From NCBI GenBank assembly GCA_963850915.1, contig CAWKND010000004.1, positions 496,001-560,000 of the forward strand: DNA of 64,000 nt. The letters run 5' to 3'. The position numbers were made by a program, and so were the translations under genes. The notes below the pieces were generated by a model. The model worked only from the letters and a program-made list of their open reading frames with translations, made no database searches and was not told the origin of the DNA. Position 1 is the stretch's first letter; each line of letters opens with the position of its first letter. Source of the DNA: CAVTWH01 sp963850915. GTDB taxonomy: Bacteria > Actinomycetota > Actinomycetes > Mycobacteriales > Micromonosporaceae. Of this stretch, positions 25,505 to 34,469 are shown one piece after another.

Positions 25505-27163
25505 ATGGCCGAGTTGACCATCTCCTCGGACGAGATCAGGAGCGCCCTGGAGCGCTACGTCTCGTCGTACACGCCGGAGATTTCGCGCGAGGAGGTCGGT
25601 GCTGTCGCCGAGGCAGGCGATGGCATCGCCCGGGTTGAGGGACTCCCCTCGACCATGGCAAACGAACTGTTGGAGTTCGCGGACGGCACCCTGGGTGTCG
25701 CCCTGAACCTCGACGTCCGAGAGATCGGTGTGGTGGTCCTGGGCGACTTCACCGGCATCGAAGAGGGTCAGAAGGTCAAGCGCACCGGCCGGGTGCTGTC
25801 CGTACCGGTCGGCGACGCGTTCCTCGGCCGGGTGGTGGACCCGCTGGCCAACCCGATCGACGGCCTGGGCGACATCGCCAGCGAGGGCTTCCGGGAGCTG
25901 GAGCTGCAGGCACCCAACGTGATGGCCCGCCAGGGCGTCACCGAGGCGCTGCAGACCGGCATCAAGGCCATCGACTCGATGACCGCGATCGGCCGGGGTC
26001 AGCGTCAGCTGATCATCGGTGACCGCAAGACCGGCAAGACCACGGTCGCGCTGGACACGATCATCAACCAGCGGGACAACTGGCGCTCGGGCGACCCGAA
26101 GAAGCAGGTCCGCTGCATCTACGTGGCGATCGGCCAGAAGGCCTCCACCATCTCGTCGGTGAAGGGCACGCTGGAGGAGTACGGGGCGATGGAGTACACC
26201 ACCATCGTGGCCGCACCCGCCTCCGACCCGGCCGGCTTCAAGTACCTGGCTCCGTACACCGGCTCGGCCATCGGCCAGCACTGGATGTACGGCGGCAAGC
26301 ACGTACTCATCGTCTTCGACGACCTGACCAAGCAGGCCGAGGCGTACCGCGCGGTGTCCCTGCTGCTGCGCCGCCCGCCCGGCCGCGAGGCGTACCCCGG
26401 TGACGTCTTCTACCTGCACTCCCGCCTGCTGGAGCGCTGCGCCAAGCTCTCCGACGAGCTGGGCGGCGGTTCGATGACCGGGCTGCCGATCATCGAGACC
26501 AAGGCCGGCGACATCTCGGCCTACATCCCGACCAACGTCATCTCGATCACCGACGGCCAGATCTTCCTCGAGGCCGACCTGTTCAACTCGGGCGTCCGCC
26601 CGGCCATCAACGTCGGCACCTCGGTGTCCCGCGTCGGTGGCGCCGCGCAGGTCAAGCCGATGCGGAAGGTGGCCGGCCGGCTCCGTCTCGACCTGGCCCA
26701 GTTCCGTGAGCTGGAATCGTTCGCGGCCTTCGCCTCCGACCTGGACCGCGCCTCGCGCAACCAGCTGGACCGCGGCTCCCGCCTGGTCGAGCTGCTCAAG
26801 CAGGGCAACTACTCGCCGTACCCGGTCGAGGAGCAGGTGGTCTCGGTCTGGTCCGGTACCGAGGGCAAGATCGACGACATCCCGGTCGGCGAGGTACGCC
26901 GGTTCGAGACCGAGTTCCTGCAGTACCTGCGGCACTCGCACAAGCCGACGCTGGAGTCGATCGCCGCCAACAACTGGGACGACGACATCGTCGCCACCCT
27001 GGACAGCGCGATCGCGGACTTCAAGGCGATGTTCCTGGCCGGTGACGACAGCATCCGGATCAACGAAGCGCCCGAGGACGCGATGGCCGACGGAGTGAAG
27101 GGTCAGGAGACTGTGACCAGGGTCGTCCCACCAAAAGCGCCTGCAGCAACCCCGAAGAAGTAG
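25505..27163 (+). CDS. atpA: ATP synthase F1 subunit alpha
   Basis: Non-catalytic nucleotide-binding subunit of F1, 552 residues. Walker A is GDRKTGKTTVALD. The motifs GRVVDPLANPIDG and RPAINVGTSVSRVGG are typical. A C-terminal extension of ~40 residues rich in Glu, Ala, Pro and Lys follows the core, as in other actinobacteria, where such tails can suppress ATP hydrolysis. It is followed by atpG after 2 nt. Confidence 0.97.
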   Translation: MAELTISSDEIRSALERYVSSYTPEISREEVGAVAEAGDGIARVEGLPSTMANELLEFADGTLGVALNLDVREIGVVVLGDFTGIEEGQKVKRTGRVLSVPVGDAFLGRVVDPLANPIDGLGDIASEGFRELELQAPNVMARQGVTEALQTGIKAIDSMTAIGRGQRQLIIGDRKTGKTTVALDTIINQRDNWRSGDPKKQVRCIYVAIGQKASTISSVKGTLEEYGAMEYTTIVAAPASDPAGFKYLAPYTGSAIGQHWMYGGKHVLIVFDDLTKQAEAYRAVSLLLRRPPGREAYPGDVFYLHSRLLERCAKLSDELGGGSMTGLPIIETKAGDISAYIPTNVISITDGQIFLEADLFNSGVRPAINVGTSVSRVGGAAQVKPMRKVAGRLRLDLAQFRELESFAAFASDLDRASRNQLDRGSRLVELLKQGNYSPYPVEEQVVSVWSGTEGKIDDIPVGEVRRFETEFLQYLRHSHKPTLESIAANNWDDDIVATLDSAIADFKAMFLAGDDSIRINEAPEDAMADGVKGQETVTRVVPPKAPAATPKK

Positions 27164-27165
27164 CC

Positions 27166-28098
27166 ATGGCTGGTCAGGTCCGGGTCCTCCGTCGAAAGAT
27201 TGCTTCGACCAAGTCGACCAAGAAGATCACCAAGGCGATGGAGCTCGTCGCCACGAGCCGCATCGCCAAGGCGCAGGAGCGGGTGGCGGCTTCGCAGCCG
27301 TACGCCATCGCGATCACGAACGTGCTGACCGCGCTGGCGTCCAACGCGAACATCGACCACCCGCTGCTGGTACCGCGCGCGAAGGTACGCCGGTCCGGGG
27401 TACTGCTGATCACCAGCGACCGCGGTCTGTGCGGTGGGTACAACTCCAACGCCATCCGGACAGCCGAGCAGCTCATCTCACGCCTGCGTGAGGAGGGCAA
27501 GGACGTCCGGCTGTACGTGATCGGTCGCAAGGGCGTGGCCTACTACCGGTTCCGCAACCGGCCGATCGAGGCCAGCTGGACGGGCTTCTCCGAGCAGCCG
27601 GCCTTCGAGAACGCCCGGGAGGTGGGGGAGACGTTGATCGCCGCCTTCACCGCCGGCGCGGACGACACCGAAGAGGGTGGCGGCGCCGACGACGTGACCG
27701 GCATCGACGAACTGCACGTAGTGTCCACGCAGTTCAAGTCGCTGATGACGCAGACCCCGGCGGCTCGTACCGTGGCCCCGATGCAGGTGGAGATCCGGGA
27801 GAGCGACGAGCACGCGCTGCTGCCGGCGTACGAGTTCGAGCCCGACCCGGACGCGCTGCTCGACGCGCTGCTGCCCAAGTACATCAACACGCGCATCTAC
27901 GCGGCGTTGCTGGACGCGGCGGCCAGCGAGTCGGCGTCGCGGCGGCGGGCGATGAAGAGCGCCACCGACAACGCCGAAGAGATGATCCGCAAGTACACGC
28001 GGGAGATGAACTCCGCGCGTCAGGCCGCGATCACCCAGGAGATCAGTGAAATCGTCGGCGGGGCGAATGCCCTCGCCGCTGCGGGAAGTGAAGTGTGA
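27166..28098 (+). CDS. atpG: ATP synthase F1 subunit gamma
   Basis: Central rotor shaft, 310 residues. The N-terminal coiled-coil helix (RVLRRKIASTKSTKKITKAM), the mid-motif ITSDRGLCGGYNSNAIR and the C-terminal helix (SRRRAMKSATDNAEEMI) are all conserved. A small acidic insertion (DDTEEGGGADD, ~166-176) resembles the actinobacteria-specific gamma loop. It overlaps the atpD start. Confidence 0.96.
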   Translation: MAGQVRVLRRKIASTKSTKKITKAMELVATSRIAKAQERVAASQPYAIAITNVLTALASNANIDHPLLVPRAKVRRSGVLLITSDRGLCGGYNSNAIRTAEQLISRLREEGKDVRLYVIGRKGVAYYRFRNRPIEASWTGFSEQPAFENAREVGETLIAAFTAGADDTEEGGGADDVTGIDELHVVSTQFKSLMTQTPAARTVAPMQVEIRESDEHALLPAYEFEPDPDALLDALLPKYINTRIYAALLDAAASESASRRRAMKSATDNAEEMIRKYTREMNSARQAAITQEISEIVGGANALAAAGSEV

Positions 28099-29561
28099 TG
28101 ACTGTCGATACTGCTACCCACGGGCAAGCCACCGACCCCGAGGCCAAGACCGGCGTCGGCCGGGTGACCCGGGTCATCGGCCCGGTCGTCGACGCCGAGT
28201 TCCCCCGCGACGCGATGCCGGAGATCTTCAACGCGCTGCACGTTGAGGTCGAACTCTCCGAAGGCAAGAAGACGCTGACCCTGGAGGTCGCCCTGCACCT
28301 GGGCGACAACATCGTCCGGGCGATCTCCATGCAGCCCACCGACGGCCTGGTACGCGGCGCCCCGGTGACCGATACCGGCAGTCCCATCTCGGTACCGGTC
28401 GGCGACATCACCAAGGGCCACGTCTTCAACGCCATCGGCGACGTGCTCAACCTGAAGCCGGACGAGAAGTTCGAGGTCAAGGACCGCTGGTCGATCCACC
28501 GGCACGCGCCGGCCTTCAAGGACCTCGAGCCCAAGACCGAGATGCTGGAGACCGGCATCAAGGTACTGGACCTGCTCGCCCCGTACGTCAAGGGCGGCAA
28601 GATCGGCCTGTTCGGCGGGGCCGGCGTGGGTAAGACGGTACTGATCCAGGAGATGATCGTCCGGGTCGCCAACAACTTCGGTGGCGTCTCGGTGTTCGCC
28701 GGGGTCGGTGAGCGTACCCGCGAGGGCAACGACCTGATCACCGAGATGACCGAGTCGGACGTCATCAGCAAGACGGCACTCGTCTTCGGGCAGATGGACG
28801 AGCCGCCGGGTACCCGTCTTCGGGTGGCGCTCTCCGCGCTGACCATGGCCGAGTACTTCCGGGATGTACAGAAGCAGGAAGTCCTGCTGTTCATCGACAA
28901 CATCTTCCGGTTCACCCAGGCGGGTTCGGAGGTGTCCACGCTGCTCGGTCGCATGCCGAGTGCGGTCGGATACCAGCCGACCCTGGCCGACGAGATGGGC
29001 GAGCTGCAGGAGCGGATCACGTCGGTACGTGGCCAGGCGATCACCTCGATGCAGGCGATCTACGTACCCGCCGACGACTACACCGACCCGGCTCCGGCGA
29101 CCACCTTCACCCACCTCGACGCCACCACCAACCTGGAGCGGTCGGTGTCCGACAAGGGCATCTACCCGGCCGTCGACCCGCTGGCCTCCTCGTCGCGCAT
29201 CCTCGCCCCGGAGTACGTGGGCAAGGAGCACTACGCGGTGGCCACCGAGGTGAAGCGGATCCTGCAGCGCTACAAGGACCTGCAGGACATCATCGCCATC
29301 CTCGGCATGGACGAGCTCTCCGAGGAAGACAAGATCACCGTGAACCGGGCCCGCCGGATCGAGCGGTTCCTGTCGCAGAACACCTTCGTCGCCAAGCAGT
29401 TCACCGGCATCGAGGGCTCGTTCGTCCCGATCAAGGAGACGGTCGAGGCGTTCAAGAAGCTCTCCGAGGGCGAGTACGACCACTTCCCCGAGCAGGCGTT
29501 CTTCATGTGCGGCGGGCTCGAGGACCTGGAGCGCCAGGCACACGCGCTCATGAAGGACTGA
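28098..29561 (+). CDS. atpD: ATP synthase F1 subunit beta
   Basis: Catalytic subunit of F1, 487 residues. Walker A is GGAGVGKTVLIQEM, the catalytic Glu is in GERTREGNDL, and the Walker B-type stretch is VLLFIDNIFRF. The ATG overlaps the last base of the atpG stop; a GTG one codon earlier is possible. A GC hairpin follows ~45 nt after the stop. Confidence 0.97.
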   Translation: MTVDTATHGQATDPEAKTGVGRVTRVIGPVVDAEFPRDAMPEIFNALHVEVELSEGKKTLTLEVALHLGDNIVRAISMQPTDGLVRGAPVTDTGSPISVPVGDITKGHVFNAIGDVLNLKPDEKFEVKDRWSIHRHAPAFKDLEPKTEMLETGIKVLDLLAPYVKGGKIGLFGGAGVGKTVLIQEMIVRVANNFGGVSVFAGVGERTREGNDLITEMTESDVISKTALVFGQMDEPPGTRLRVALSALTMAEYFRDVQKQEVLLFIDNIFRFTQAGSEVSTLLGRMPSAVGYQPTLADEMGELQERITSVRGQAITSMQAIYVPADDYTDPAPATTFTHLDATTNLERSVSDKGIYPAVDPLASSSRILAPEYVGKEHYAVATEVKRILQRYKDLQDIIAILGMDELSEEDKITVNRARRIERFLSQNTFVAKQFTGIEGSFVPIKETVEAFKKLSEGEYDHFPEQAFFMCGGLEDLERQAHALMKD

Positions 29562-29606
29562 TCCGGTCCGGTCCGCTCACCCCGTAATACAGTTCACACC
29601 ACGAGT

Positions 29607-29634
29607 ACGGCCGTCCGGCTTACCGGGCGGCCGT
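29607..29634 (+). terminator. Hairpin after atpD
   Basis: ACGGCCGTCCGG (29607-29618) pairs with CCGGGCGGCCGT (29623-29634) with one G-U pair and a 4-nt loop. It separates atpD from atpC. It lacks a U tract, so it could end transcription or mark an mRNA processing boundary. Confidence 0.6.
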
Positions 29635-29842
29635 CCGTACATACACTGGCGGTACCGCGCCGCTCACCCAGCGAAGCCGCGCTGACCTGGGACGATGCGT
29701 GCGTACCGGGTCGGGTCGGCCGAAGGGCGGCTGTCGACCGCGAACACCCATCACATAGACTGAGCGCCAATCCTGAGCGAGCCGCCGAAGCTGAGCGGCC
29801 ACCGGTCCGGGGCGGCCGCACTGACAAGGGAGCACACCCGTC

Positions 29843-30127
29843 GTGGCGAAGCAGTTGCACGTGGACCTAGTCTCCGTCGAGGAGAAGGTCTGGTCCGGGG
29901 AGGCCGACATGCTGGTCGCCCGGACGACCGAGGGCGAACTCGGCGTGCTGCCCGGACACGCGCCGCTGCTCGGTCAGCTCGCCGAGCCCGGCCAGGTACG
30001 CATCAAGCGAGCCGGTGGCGATATCGCGTACGACGTCTCCGGTGGCTTCCTCTCGGTGACCGAGTCCGGGGTCACGGTGCTCGCCGAGAGCTGCCAGCCC
30101 GCCACCGCCCCGGCCGCGCAGCACTGA
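29843..30127 (+). CDS. atpC: ATP synthase F1 subunit epsilon, short form
   Basis: 94 residues, only the N-terminal beta-sandwich (VSVEEKVWSGEADMLVARTT, then LGVLPGHAPLLGQL). The C-terminal two-helix domain found in ~120-140-residue epsilons, which inhibits ATP hydrolysis, is absent. The core needed for rotor assembly is intact. It lies 281 nt after atpD behind a hairpin. A TAGACT box at 29756-29761 may give it a separate promoter. The GTG start has AAGGGAG 11 nt upstream. Confidence 0.93.
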   Translation: MAKQLHVDLVSVEEKVWSGEADMLVARTTEGELGVLPGHAPLLGQLAEPGQVRIKRAGGDIAYDVSGGFLSVTESGVTVLAESCQPATAPAAQH

Positions 30128-30143
30128 CGCGGGGGCGGCGCCG

Positions 30144-30581
30144 ATGCGGATCGTGGAATGGATCGGAATCGGCATCCTCGCCCTGCTCTGCCTGCTTGCC
30201 CTGCTGTTCGTCCGGCGTGAAGTGATCTCCCGGCGCGGCGGCACCATCGAACTGAGCCTGCGCACCACCAGCGCTGTGGCCGGCCGTGGCTGGTCGCCCG
30301 GGGTGGCCCGGTTCGTCGGCGACGAGATGTGCTGGTACCGCGTGTTCAGCCTGGCACCGCGCCCGCGCCGCCGGCTGTCCCGGCTCAACCTGGTGGTCCA
30401 GGAGCGGCGTACCCCGGGCCCACCGGAGCGGCTCGTCCTGCCCGCCGACTGGGTGATCGTCCGGTGCGGGATCGGGCGCGAACGGGTGGAGATCGCCATG
30501 GCGCGTACCACCCTGACCGGCTTCCTGTCCTGGCTGGAGGCGGCCCCACCCGGCCCCGCCCAGCTCCGCTACGCCGCCTGA
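30144..30581 (+). CDS. DUF2550 membrane-anchored protein
   Basis: 145 residues. One N-terminal transmembrane helix (~5-25, WIGIGILALLCLLALLFV) is followed by RREVISRRGGTIELSLR and a basic cytoplasmic domain. Position directly after atpC and this sequence pattern fit the actinobacterial DUF2550 family, whose mycobacterial member sits in the same place. Function unknown. It begins 16 nt after atpC and is probably cotranscribed. Confidence 0.88.
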   Translation: MRIVEWIGIGILALLCLLALLFVRREVISRRGGTIELSLRTTSAVAGRGWSPGVARFVGDEMCWYRVFSLAPRPRRRLSRLNLVVQERRTPGPPERLVLPADWVIVRCGIGRERVEIAMARTTLTGFLSWLEAAPPGPAQLRYAA

Positions 30582-30617
30582 GCCCGCCCTTCCACTGGCG
30601 GGCCGAAGTGCCGCGGG

Positions 30618-31007
30618 CTACGGCCCGCTGGCGACCAGCTCGACCTCGAAGCCGTCCGCGTTCTCCAGGTAGCCGGCGTAGTGCTGCGCGCCGCCGGCGT
30701 GCGGGTACGCCTCGGCGAAGAGCGGGCGCCAGCCGTGCTCCGGCGCCTCCCGGCAGAGCTGGTCCAGCCGCTGCGCGGGCCCGGCGTGCAGGGCCAGGTG
30801 GTTGAGGCCGGGCGCCAGCCGGTCGTGGCTGTGCCCGGAGAGCGCCGGCGACTCCTCGAAGACCAGGTAAGTCTCGGCGTACCGCCACGAGCGCCCGCCC
30901 GGCCACTCCTGGAAGGGCTCCCAGCCCAACTCGACAAGCAGCCAGCCCCACGACGTTTCCGCCGTCGCCAAGCTGGGTACCCAGACCTCCACGTGGTGCA
31001 GGCTCAC
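30618..31007 (-). CDS. VOC-superfamily (glyoxalase-fold) protein
   Basis: About 129 residues. LHHVEVWVPSLATAETSWGW at the start and ADGFEVELVA at the end are the strand ends of a vicinal-oxygen-chelate fold, with His and Glu as plausible metal ligands and GLNHLALHAG in the middle. The reaction is unknown; it does not look like methylmalonyl-CoA epimerase. The GTG start overlaps the stop of the adenosyltransferase gene (GTGA), so it is translated as its downstream partner. Confidence 0.82.
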   Translation of the reverse strand: MSLHHVEVWVPSLATAETSWGWLLVELGWEPFQEWPGGRSWRYAETYLVFEESPALSGHSHDRLAPGLNHLALHAGPAQRLDQLCREAPEHGWRPLFAEAYPHAGGAQHYAGYLENADGFEVELVASGP

Positions 31008-31576
31008 CCCTCGCCGCCCGGCCGCCACAGCACGTCGCCGCCTGGATTGGCCACCCGGCACAGGATGAACAGCAGGTCGGAGAGGCGGTTCAGGTACTTG
31101 ATGGCCAGCTGGTTGGTCCGCTCCGGATCGACCTCGAACAGCCCCCAGGCGTGCCGCTCAGCCCGCCGGGCCACCGTCCTGGCCACGTGCAGCAGCGCTG
31201 CGCCGGGCGTCCCACCGGGCAGGATGAAGGACTCCAGATTGGACAGCCGGGCGTTGAACTCGTCGCACCACCCCTCCAGCCGGGAAAGGTAATTCTCGGT
31301 GATTCGCAGCGGCACGTGCGGCGGATCCGGCACCATCGGATTGGACAGGTCGGCGCCAACATCAAAGAGATCGTTCTGTACCTTGGTCAACACCCCTCGG
31401 ACATCGTCCGGCAGCTGACCCAGGGCGAGTGCCACGCCGATCGCGGCATTGCACTCGTCGGTGTCGGCGTACGCGGCCAGCCGGGGATCGGTCTTCGCAA
31501 CCGTGGAGCCGTCACTGAGGCGAGTGGTACCGGCATCGCCGGTGCGCGTGTAGATGCGGGTGAGGTGGACTGCCAT
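31004..31576 (-). CDS. pduO: Cob(I)alamin adenosyltransferase, PduO type
   Basis: Transfers adenosyl from ATP to cob(I)alamin to make coenzyme B12. 190 residues. The N-terminal ATP motif YTRTGDAGTTRLSDG, DECNAAIG, and the helical RTVARRAERHAWGL and YLNRLSDLLFILCR stretches are all typical of the PduO family. Divergent from murA, as in mycobacteria. It supplies the cofactor required by MeaA at 40.6-42.6 kb. I saw no B12 riboswitch in front of it. Confidence 0.95.
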   Translation of the reverse strand: MAVHLTRIYTRTGDAGTTRLSDGSTVAKTDPRLAAYADTDECNAAIGVALALGQLPDDVRGVLTKVQNDLFDVGADLSNPMVPDPPHVPLRITENYLSRLEGWCDEFNARLSNLESFILPGGTPGAALLHVARTVARRAERHAWGLFEVDPERTNQLAIKYLNRLSDLLFILCRVANPGGDVLWRPGGEG

Positions 31577-31712
31577 GTCGTTGAGCGTACGGGCCGGCCG
31601 GGTGGCCGGAGCGCCGGAGCGCCCGCTGGACCGGGTCACCCGGCGCGCCCCGATCGGTACTGAGTCGACCGAACTGCTGGCGCGGCTCGACGCGTTGGCC
31701 GAGCCGCCTACG

Positions 31713-33002
31713 ATGTCGGTCGTGGATGTCATCCGGGTCAGCGGCGGCGCACGGCTGGCCGGCAGCGTGGACGTGACCGGCGCGAAGAACTCGGCACTCA
31801 AGCTGATGGCGGCGGCGCTGCTGGCGCCCGGCCTGAACACGATCACCAACGTGCCCCGGATCACCGACATCCTGATCATGGCGGAGGTACTGCGCCGGCT
31901 GGGCTGTGCGGTCACCTTCCAGGATGGCGTGGTCACCGTGGACACCCCGGAGAAGGTCGGCAGCGAAGCCGACTACGACCTGGTACGCCGGTTGCGCGCG
32001 TCGATCTGCGTACTCGGGCCGCTGCTGGTACGCAGCGGGTACGTGCGGGTGGCGCACCCGGGCGGCGACGCGATCGGCTCGCGCGGCCTGGACATGCACG
32101 TGAACGGGTTGGCGCTGATGGGCGCCGAGATCAGCGGCGAGCACGGCTTCGTCATCGCCGCCGCCCCGGCCGGCCTGCACGGCGCCCGGATCGAGCTGGA
32201 GTTCCCCAGCGTCGGCGCGACCGAGAACCTGTTGATGGCCGCGGTACTCGCCAACGGGGTCAGCACGATCGAGAACGCCGCCCGCGAGCCGGAGATCGTC
32301 GACATCTGCCAGATGCTCACCGACATGGGCGCGCAGATCGAGGGGGCGGGTACCCCCACGCTGACCATCACCGGAGTGGCCACGCTGCACCCGGTCACCC
32401 ACCGTACGGTCGGCGACCGGATCGTCGGCGGTACCTGGGCGTACGCCACGGCGATCACCCGTGGACAGGTCACCGTGCACGGGGTACGCCCGGCGTTCCT
32501 GGAGATCGCGCTGGAGAAGCTGGTGGACGCGGGCGCCGAGATCATGACCGAGCCGGAGTCCTTCCGGGTCACCATGGACGGCCGGCCCCGCGCCGTGGAC
32601 ATCTCCACGCTGCCCTACCCGGGCTTCCCGACCGACCTGCTGCCGATGGCGGTCGGGCTGGCGGCGGTGGCCGAGGGCTCGTCGCTGATCACCGAGAACA
32701 TCTTCGACGGCCGGTTCATGTTCATCAACGAGATGGCCCGGCTGGGCGCCGAGATCCGCACGGACGGGCACCACGCGGCGGTACACGGGCGGGAGACGCT
32801 GTCCGGTGCGCCGGTACGGGCCACCGATATCAGGGCCGGTGCCGGGCTGGTGATCGCGGGGCTGCGCGCCGACGGGTACACCGAGGTGTCGAACGTGCAC
32901 CACATCGACCGCGGGTACCCCACCTTCGTCGCCGACCTCGCGGCGCTGGGCGTGACCGCCGAGCGCAGCGTGGCCCCGGAGGAGCCGGCGTTCAGCTTCT
33001 GA
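31713..33002 (+). CDS. murA: UDP-GlcNAc 1-carboxyvinyltransferase with Asp active site
   Basis: First committed step of peptidoglycan synthesis: transfers enolpyruvate from PEP to UDP-GlcNAc. 429 residues. GAKNSALKLMAA binds the sugar nucleotide. In the active-site loop the usual Cys (Cys115 of E. coli) is Asp: GGDAIGSRGLDMH, residue 119 from the ATG or 116 from a GTG at 31722. Enzymes with Asp here are not alkylated by fosfomycin. TACGAT (31709-31714) overlaps the ATG and ends 7 nt before the GTG, so a leaderless start at 31722 is quite possible. Confidence 0.96.
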   Translation: MSVVDVIRVSGGARLAGSVDVTGAKNSALKLMAAALLAPGLNTITNVPRITDILIMAEVLRRLGCAVTFQDGVVTVDTPEKVGSEADYDLVRRLRASICVLGPLLVRSGYVRVAHPGGDAIGSRGLDMHVNGLALMGAEISGEHGFVIAAAPAGLHGARIELEFPSVGATENLLMAAVLANGVSTIENAAREPEIVDICQMLTDMGAQIEGAGTPTLTITGVATLHPVTHRTVGDRIVGGTWAYATAITRGQVTVHGVRPAFLEIALEKLVDAGAEIMTEPESFRVTMDGRPRAVDISTLPYPGFPTDLLPMAVGLAAVAEGSSLITENIFDGRFMFINEMARLGAEIRTDGHHAAVHGRETLSGAPVRATDIRAGAGLVIAGLRADGYTEVSNVHHIDRGYPTFVADLAALGVTAERSVAPEEPAFSF

Positions 33003-33023
33003 TTTCGACTGCCGCCAGACCCG

Positions 33024-33317
33024 TCAGCTGACCAGCCGGCGGGCCTGGTCCCACTCGCTCTCGAAGACCAGCACGCTGACCCGGGCGTCCCGGGTGACCG
33101 CCAGCGTGGAGCGGATGCCGGCCTCGTCGAGCACCCGGCGTACCCCCGCGGCCGTACTCGGATCGTCGACCGTCGCGACCGGCGTGAGCAGCCCGAAGTC
33201 CTCCGGCTGCCAATCGCGCCCGGCCGGCCTGCCGTACGCCCAGCGCAGTACCAGCCCCAGCAGGGCGACGACCAGCAGGGCGGAGAGCGGCCCGGAGAGG
33301 TAGAGCGGGAACGGCAC
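33024..33317 (-). CDS. Small membrane protein of unknown function
   Basis: 97 residues starting at GTG. One transmembrane helix (LYLSGPLSALLVVALLGLVL, ~4-23) is followed by a soluble part (DFGLLTPVATVDDPSTAAGVRRVLDEAGIRSTL) with an alpha/beta pattern like a putative signal-transducing PII-like or DUF2007 domain. It converges on murA. CACACT 6 nt before the GTG fits a leaderless start. I do not recognise a function. Confidence 0.68.
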   Translation of the reverse strand: MPFPLYLSGPLSALLVVALLGLVLRWAYGRPAGRDWQPEDFGLLTPVATVDDPSTAAGVRRVLDEAGIRSTLAVTRDARVSVLVFESEWDQARRLVS

Positions 33318-33448
33318 ACGCCCAGTGTGGCACCGGTCTCCGGCTGGCCGCCACGACCCCGGCCGTTCCTGCGGGGCGGCCCCACAGCGCGGGCGGCTGA
33401 ACCGGCGTTTAGGGTCGGTCCGAGAAGGCGTGCGGAGGGAGAAACACG

Positions 33449-34297
33449 GTGACTGGTCGACTGTTGGTGGTGGGGGCGGGGCTGATGGGCTCCGGAATCG
33501 CGCAGGTGGCCGCGCGGGCCGGCTGGGACGTGACCCTGCACGACGTGACCCCGCAGGCGCTGGAGCGGGGTACCTCGGGCATCCGTACTTCGCTGGATCG
33601 CTTCGTGCACAAGGCAACCATCACCGAGGACGAGGCGGCGGCCACGGTCGCCCGGATCTCCACCACCACCGATCTGGACGCTGCTGCACATGCCGATCTG
33701 GTGGTGGAGGCGGTCTTCGAGAAGCTCGAGCTCAAGCAGGAGATCTTCGGGCAGCTGGACAAGGTGTGCCGGGAGGGGACGGTACTCGCCACCAACACCA
33801 GTGCCATCCCGGTGACCCAGATCGCCGCGGCCACCAGCCGACCGGAATCCGTTGTGGGTACCCACTTCTTCTCACCGGTACCGATGATGAAGCTGTGCGA
33901 GCTGGTACGCGGGTACAAGACGGCCGACGAGACGCTGGCCACCGCCAAAGCCTTCGCCGAGGGGATCGGCAAGACCACCATCGTGGTGAACCGGGACATC
34001 GCCGGCTTCGTGACCACCCGACTCATCGCCGCGCTCGTGGTCGAGGCGGTGAAGCTGGTGGAGAGCGGCGTGGTCAGCCCCGAAGACCTGGACACCGCGT
34101 GCCGGCTGGGCTTCGGACATCCGATGGGGCCGCTGCAGACCACCGACCTGACCGGCGTCGACGTACTGCTGAACGCGGCCCGCAATATCTACACCGATAC
34201 GGCCGACGAGAAGTTCTTCCCACCGGAGTTGTTGCAGCGCATGGTGATCGCCGGCGACCTCGGCCGGAAGAGCGGGCGCGGCTTCTACGAGTATTAG
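33449..34297 (+). CDS. hbd: 3-hydroxybutyryl-CoA dehydrogenase
   Basis: NAD(P)-dependent dehydrogenase of the 3-hydroxyacyl-CoA family, interconverting acetoacetyl-CoA and 3-hydroxybutyryl-CoA. 282 residues. VVGAGLMGSGIAQVAARAG binds the nucleotide; GTHFFSPVPMMKLCELV holds the catalytic His; GFGHPMGPLQTTDLTG and GRKSGRGFYEY close the protein. GGAGGGA precedes the GTG. The TAG stop is made of the first bases of a 167-bp inverted-repeat element. It may serve the ethylmalonyl-CoA pathway with MeaA or polyhydroxybutyrate turnover. Confidence 0.93.
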   Translation: MTGRLLVVGAGLMGSGIAQVAARAGWDVTLHDVTPQALERGTSGIRTSLDRFVHKATITEDEAAATVARISTTTDLDAAAHADLVVEAVFEKLELKQEIFGQLDKVCREGTVLATNTSAIPVTQIAAATSRPESVVGTHFFSPVPMMKLCELVRGYKTADETLATAKAFAEGIGKTTIVVNRDIAGFVTTRLIAALVVEAVKLVESGVVSPEDLDTACRLGFGHPMGPLQTTDLTGVDVLLNAARNIYTDTADEKFFPPELLQRMVIAGDLGRKSGRGFYEY

Positions 34298-34461
34298 GGT
34301 CTGTCCTGCCGATCATGGCGAGGCGAGGCGGAGTCCAGGCGGCGATCCGGCAAGCGTGCGGAACGTCTGGATACCGCTGTTGTATGCAGGCGTTCCGCAG
34401 GCGCCGCCGGTCGTCGTCTGGGCCCGCCGCAGCCCGCCAATGATCGGCAGGACAGACCCTA
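34295..34461. mobile_element. MITE-like palindromic element
   Basis: A 167-bp element whose ends are perfect 22-bp inverted repeats, 34295-34316 (TAGGGTCTGTCCTGCCGATC plus AT) and 34440-34461, extended by four more pairs after a 1-nt bulge. Inside are nested inverted segments (TGCGGAACG/CGTTCCGCA and GGCGGCG/CGCCGCC). TA dinucleotides at both tips fit a TA target duplication. No transposase is present. The left tip provides the hbd stop codon. Confidence 0.75.
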
Positions 34462-34469
34462 GGCCGTGT

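Noticed and set aside
34295..34461. Full insertion sequence or transposase remnant
   Set aside because: No transposase-like frame in 167 bp; only terminal and nested inverted repeats, so it was called MITE-like.
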